Below, in pieces: positions 6,268 to 9,297 of a stretch of DNA of 9,297 bases. Origin of the DNA: Candidatus Peregrinibacteria bacterium CG_4_10_14_0_2_um_filter_43_11 (lineage in GTDB: Bacteria > Patescibacteriota > Gracilibacteria > UM-FILTER-43-11); contig PFOK01000161.1 in assembly GCA_002792495.1 (NCBI GenBank), positions 1 to 9,297 on the forward strand, given 5' to 3'. Both the position numbers and the translations under genes were made by a program. Numbering within the stretch: the stretch's first letter is position 1; each line of letters begins with the position of its first letter. The notes under the pieces are model-generated. The model was not told the DNA's origin, ran no database searches, and saw only the letters and a program-made list of their open reading frames with translations.

Positions 6268-6296
6268 TTGATTTATATATAGTTTTATGTTATAAT
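6268..6296 (+). promoter_or_regulatory. Sigma70-type promoter with extended -10, near-leaderless transcript
   Basis: TTGATT (6268-6273), a 17-base spacer, then TATAAT (6291-6296) preceded by TGT. This is the same architecture as the promoter at 662-690. Transcription should begin near 6302-6304, leaving about 13-15 bases before the ATG at 6317 and almost none before the alternative GTG at 6305. No Shine-Dalgarno sequence is present. Confidence 0.72.
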
Positions 6297-6316
6297 ATTA
6301 TTATGTGTTATATTTT

Positions 6317-8365
6317 ATGGCCTCTTCCACCAAATCACTGGCAAAAAACCTCGCCACCTTTCGGGATGAAATGAGGGTGATGTACCCCGAACACCGTGCG
6401 ACATTAGCGCGATTAACGAGTGACATACACCAGCTCTTGTCGGACTTTTTTAAAACTTCTCCGGAGCGAGATTTCTTTGTTTTACAGCAAGGGGTGTGTG
6501 ATCTGATTGAAACCCGGTTTGAAGCCGATCTGGAAGCCTTGCCCAAAGAGGCACGTGCTTCCATCACCACATTCCGCAACATGATGCGAAGCGGTTTATT
6601 GAATGGCGATTTGCAATGGGGGGAACCGGGGGAATTGGAAGAAGCGCCTGCTACACATCCTGCTTTCGTAGAACCATGGGAAGGAATTGATTCCGCCGAC
6701 CCCAGGATATTTTTGCAAACTCCTGATCCGGAAAAAGAAAACCCACTCATAAGAGCGCTCACTCCATCTATTCCTATCGACAAAAGCATTAAAAGAACAA
6801 CCGATGGACGTGTGCTGATTCCTCTTGATGTGACCGTTGCCAACTGCATAAAATGGGCTTACGAAGGGGAAGGTAGTTGGGCGGGGACGATTCCTCTGAC
6901 GCAAGAAGATAACGGAATGACTCACTTGAGCATAAAACCAGGAATAAAAGGCATCGTTGCTTTCGGCATCATCTACAATAAGGAGGCTGAAGAAGGACGC
7001 GATTACGTGAGCTATCCTTTTTACATTTCTCCTGAAGCCCAGAGAAGTCTTTTTTGTGGAGCTAGCCCGGAAGCCTCGGATGAAACGACTCTCGAGGTCC
7101 CCTCTCCGGTCAACGTAACGGCCACCCCTTTTGTGGATGGTCAATCGACTATTGCGGGTGAAATTCCGGGATTGAATTTTCAAACTCAAGTGCTGTGGAT
7201 TGCACGACTCGGCGAAGGTGAAAAGTGGAGCCGTTTAAGCATAATGGACGAAGGACGCTTCTTTGCTGCGGTGGATAGACCCGGAACCTACTTGCTATGC
7301 GCGGTTAATAATCACCCGGAAAGAAAGGTGGGCGATATGGTAGAAGTAACTGTTTCCCCTCCCGACTCCCCGGCAAGTCAGCCTGTTCGCATCGATTCGC
7401 CTAAACGCAAAACTCAGCCCGATCTTTCACGACCAGAATTTGACCGAGTGCATGCTCATTTTACCAACCCTGTAGAACAGGCTAATTGGGAGCAGTTGAC
7501 ACAAACAGAGCAAGAGCAGGTTTACGAACTCACCTGCGCCCTTGTACGGGATGTGGATGTATTTACTGCGAACGTTACTAAGCCACACGGTTTGCCACGA
7601 CATCCATCTGCCATTGATCATTGTAGTTATGTGATTAAAGGAGGTAGTGATACATGGGAAAATTCTGAGGAAATTTCTGAACAATTAAAACGTCAATTAG
7701 GTCGCACAATGATCAATGCGATTCATACCAATTCAGACAGTCACGATTCTATTAAAATTCTCCCTCACCCTTCCGATCCTTCTAGGCTAATTTTGAACTG
7801 CCATCTTCATAATGTTTTCTCTTCCAGTTCTTACGACGAACGCTCCTGTTTTAATCAATATACTTTAGTGATCGATAAAGAAAGTCCTGTTCTTGATTTT
7901 TTGCGAAGTCAGCAAAACCCCCGATCGTTTTCTTTCGCGCTCCGTTACGCGGGAGTAGCCATAAAACCGACTTCGATTGGATACCTGAATGTGCCTCTGG
8001 AAGGAAATACCCCCTTCGATAATCCCGGGAATCCTCTGACTATTTTGGATGCTCCAAATCGAACTGTTATTCCTTTTAACTCCAGACATACTCCAAATTT
8101 TCTGCCCCACACCAAGGTGGCCACAAATGATTCTGGGTTTCTCAACTTTTCAAAAACCTATAAAGTTGCTCACCCTTCTCCGCGGTTTGAGTGGGGCGGC
8201 GTAGGTGCCTCATGGCCAACTTATAATTTGGATGACGAAATTCGGGCGCGGTATGACATTGGAGAAGACGGACGATTTATAGATGATGCTAACCGCCAAC
8301 ATCAACAACCTCCCCGTCAGCGCCAATCGCAACAAGCCCCACAAAGAAGTAGGGAGAGTCAGTAG
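6317..8365 (+). CDS. Large hypothetical protein, 682 residues, no membrane segments
   Basis: I do not recognise this protein. The ATG at 6317 gives MASSTKSLAKNL. An in-frame GTG at 6305 would add four residues (MLYF) but lies at the predicted transcription start, so I prefer the ATG. No signal peptide or membrane helix is visible, suggesting a cytoplasmic location. Residues about 1-95 are probably helical. A Pro/Glu-rich linker follows (about 103-155), then two stretches with alternating hydrophobic strands that could be Ig-like beta-sandwiches (about 158-240 and 262-347). A Pro/Ser/Lys-rich linker comes next (348-370), then a mixed region (about 372-650) with HLHNVFSSSSYD near 496-507 and many His, Asn and aromatic residues, and finally a Gln/Arg/Pro-rich disordered tail (about 659-682). 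No catalytic motif stood out. It is transcribed alone from its own promoter and is convergent with the cysteine-rich gene. It could be a structural or nucleic-acid-associated protein, but that is only a guess from the basic tail. Confidence 0.85.
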   Translation: MASSTKSLAKNLATFRDEMRVMYPEHRATLARLTSDIHQLLSDFFKTSPERDFFVLQQGVCDLIETRFEADLEALPKEARASITTFRNMMRSGLLNGDLQWGEPGELEEAPATHPAFVEPWEGIDSADPRIFLQTPDPEKENPLIRALTPSIPIDKSIKRTTDGRVLIPLDVTVANCIKWAYEGEGSWAGTIPLTQEDNGMTHLSIKPGIKGIVAFGIIYNKEAEEGRDYVSYPFYISPEAQRSLFCGASPEASDETTLEVPSPVNVTATPFVDGQSTIAGEIPGLNFQTQVLWIARLGEGEKWSRLSIMDEGRFFAAVDRPGTYLLCAVNNHPERKVGDMVEVTVSPPDSPASQPVRIDSPKRKTQPDLSRPEFDRVHAHFTNPVEQANWEQLTQTEQEQVYELTCALVRDVDVFTANVTKPHGLPRHPSAIDHCSYVIKGGSDTWENSEEISEQLKRQLGRTMINAIHTNSDSHDSIKILPHPSDPSRLILNCHLHNVFSSSSYDERSCFNQYTLVIDKESPVLDFLRSQQNPRSFSFALRYAGVAIKPTSIGYLNVPLEGNTPFDNPGNPLTILDAPNRTVIPFNSRHTPNFLPHTKVATNDSGFLNFSKTYKVAHPSPRFEWGGVGASWPTYNLDDEIRARYDIGEDGRFIDDANRQHQQPPRQRQSQQAPQRSRESQ

Positions 8366-8412
8366 ATTTACCTAAAATTCAGAATAGTGGTGACCGTGTT
8401 TCATTTTTTATT

Positions 8413-8446
8413 CCCAATAGGTTAACCAATCGGTTTACCAATTGGG
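8413..8446. terminator. Hairpin between convergent genes, atypical terminator candidate
   Basis: CCCAATAGGTTAACC (8413-8427), loop AATC, GGTTTACCAATTGGG (8432-8446): 15-bp arms with two mismatches. It lies between the stop codons of the plus-strand 682-residue gene and the minus-strand cysteine-rich gene, the place for a shared terminator. No T tract follows it in either direction, since the T-rich stretch (8403-8412) precedes it on the plus strand. The terminator role is therefore uncertain. Confidence 0.4.
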
Positions 8447-8450
8447 GTAA

Positions 8451-9297
8451 TTAATAAACTTCACTCAAATAACACTCCTCACAATATACCACTTCCGGCC
8501 GATCGCGACTGTACGTGGTTTGGATTTCCGACTGGCATTTGGCGCATTTTCGAGAATAAAGATGGCGGGGGTTGATTTGAGAAATGCGCTCCTGATGACG
8601 ACAATCGGGACAAAAATGAGGGATAGGGAGGCCTTGATCACGATAAAATTTGAGCTCCTGAGGAATCAATTTAAAAGGCTTGCTATCTTTCTCACATTCA
8701 ATCGCCCAGCTCAAAACATCATCGGGGACCTCGGCAATAACATCCGGCAAGCGGGAAGCGGGAATATTTTTGGCTCCTTTGACTTTTGGCGAAACGTAGC
8801 TGTTCCATAAAAATCCTTTTTCCTCCGCCTCCTGTTGGGATAGGGGAAAGTGATCGTAAGCCCGGGAATCGTTGTAGCCGCACGAAGAAAGAGATGTCGG
8901 AAAGAACTCCCCCCACTCCCCCGTCTCCACCATTCGCTCCACAATCCGCTCCACCATTCGATGATATTCCTCTTTGGTGTATTGCTTGTTTAAAATACAA
9001 TATTTTTTGTGGCTCAGCCCAACACACCCAAAACAATGTTCACACTGCAAACATGCATCGCAATACATTATATTGGCCACATGAGAGCATTTGATGGAGA
9101 ACTTTGTATCGTTCGCGTTATAAACCCCAATGCACTCGTAAATAAAATTGGTGTCCATCCCGGTATTAAAACAGTCCATCCCATTATTTAACATGCCGTC
9201 CCAAACATAACGCACATTTTCGGATTGAATAACATCAAAACAATCGACACAGTTTTTACAATTGGTGATGTAATCCCCCATGCAATCCTGACTGTTC
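8451..9297 (-). CDS. Cysteine-rich zinc-ribbon protein of CPR type, 5' end beyond right edge
   Basis: The visible part is about 281 residues and stays open to the window edge. The frame continues upstream of the ATG at 9279-9281 as NSQDC, so that ATG is probably internal. The N-terminal half is packed with CxxC-like pairs in imperfect repeats: CKNCVDC, YCDACLQC, CEHCFGC. The segment KKYCILNKQYTKEEY follows (92-106 from the internal Met), and then EWGEFFPTSLS (122-132). The C-terminal part has LIPQELKFYR (205-214), CPDCRHQER (224-232) and a last zinc ribbon CAKC (246-249) with YCEECYLSEVY at the end. I recall this layout as a protein common in CPR genomes and often given the misleading name 'caib/baif family'; it has none of the CoA-transferase features I would expect. 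It probably binds several zinc ions or Fe-S clusters. The function is unknown. The TAA stop is at 8451-8453. Confidence 0.8.
   Translation of the reverse strand, partial: NSQDCMGDYITNCKNCVDCFDVIQSENVRYVWDGMLNNGMDCFNTGMDTNFIYECIGVYNANDTKFSIKCSHVANIMYCDACLQCEHCFGCVGLSHKKYCILNKQYTKEEYHRMVERIVERMVETGEWGEFFPTSLSSCGYNDSRAYDHFPLSQQEAEEKGFLWNSYVSPKVKGAKNIPASRLPDVIAEVPDDVLSWAIECEKDSKPFKLIPQELKFYRDQGLPIPHFCPDCRHQERISQINPRHLYSRKCAKCQSEIQTTYSRDRPEVVYCEECYLSEVY

Noticed and set aside
6301..6849. 182-residue minus-strand reading frame over the start of the 682-residue gene
   Set aside because: It is Ser/Arg-rich antisense coding of a better-supported gene that has its own promoter on the plus strand.
8711..9191. 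Overlapping plus- and minus-strand frames of 60-105 residues inside the cysteine-rich gene
   Set aside because: The cysteine-rich frame has clear zinc-knuckle repeats through this entire stretch. The other frames are low-complexity shadows.

Overview
The window looks like part of a chromosome from an uncultivated Candidate Phyla Radiation (Patescibacteria) bacterium, possibly near Peregrinibacteria/Gracilibacteria. This rests on four observations. There is a cysteine-rich zinc-ribbon protein at the right end of a type I remember mainly from CPR genomes. There is a very large bitopic surface protein with DUF4215 cysteine repeats. Start codons lack clear Shine-Dalgarno sequences, and intergenic DNA is AT-rich. 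The placement is an inference from memory of these families, not a database result.

Layout, left to right. Bases 1-604 are a decayed insertion-sequence cluster on the minus strand: a frame-broken zinc-ribbon transposase start running off the left edge (1-128), an AT-rich nested inverted repeat (131-180), an IS1595-type transposase that keeps only its zinc ribbon and helix-turn-helix (170-550), and that element's outer end (552-603). A clean sigma70-type promoter (662-690) followed by a 10-bp palindrome (691-714) precedes a 1229-residue protein (726-4415). That protein has an N-terminal membrane anchor, a cohesin-like domain, five DUF4215 repeats, two Big_2-like Ig domains, two EF-hand-like calcium loops, a second membrane helix and an acidic cytoplasmic tail. 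It ends at a perfect 16-bp bidirectional terminator (4438-4472).

A 123-bp repeat structure (4501-4623) follows: a near-perfect 19-bp inverted repeat enclosing eight tandem heptamers and three tandem octamers. It ends 16 bases before the start of an MtaB/MiaB-type tRNA methylthiotransferase (4640-5878). A NifU C-terminal-domain (Nfu-type) Fe-S scaffold/carrier lies convergent to it (5908-6189, minus). Divergent from the Nfu gene, from a near-leaderless promoter (6268-6296), is a 682-residue protein of unknown function without membrane segments (6317-8365). Convergent with it, and running off the right edge, is the cysteine-rich zinc-ribbon protein (8451-9297, minus).

Functional links. The methylthiotransferase needs two [4Fe-4S] clusters and its neighbour is an Fe-S carrier, so these two plausibly act together although they are convergent and not one operon. 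The large protein is a candidate adhesin or scaffold linking the cell surface to the cytoplasm. The 682-residue protein and the cysteine-rich protein have no function that can be read from the sequence. I found no CRISPR array, tRNA, rRNA or recognisable defence system.
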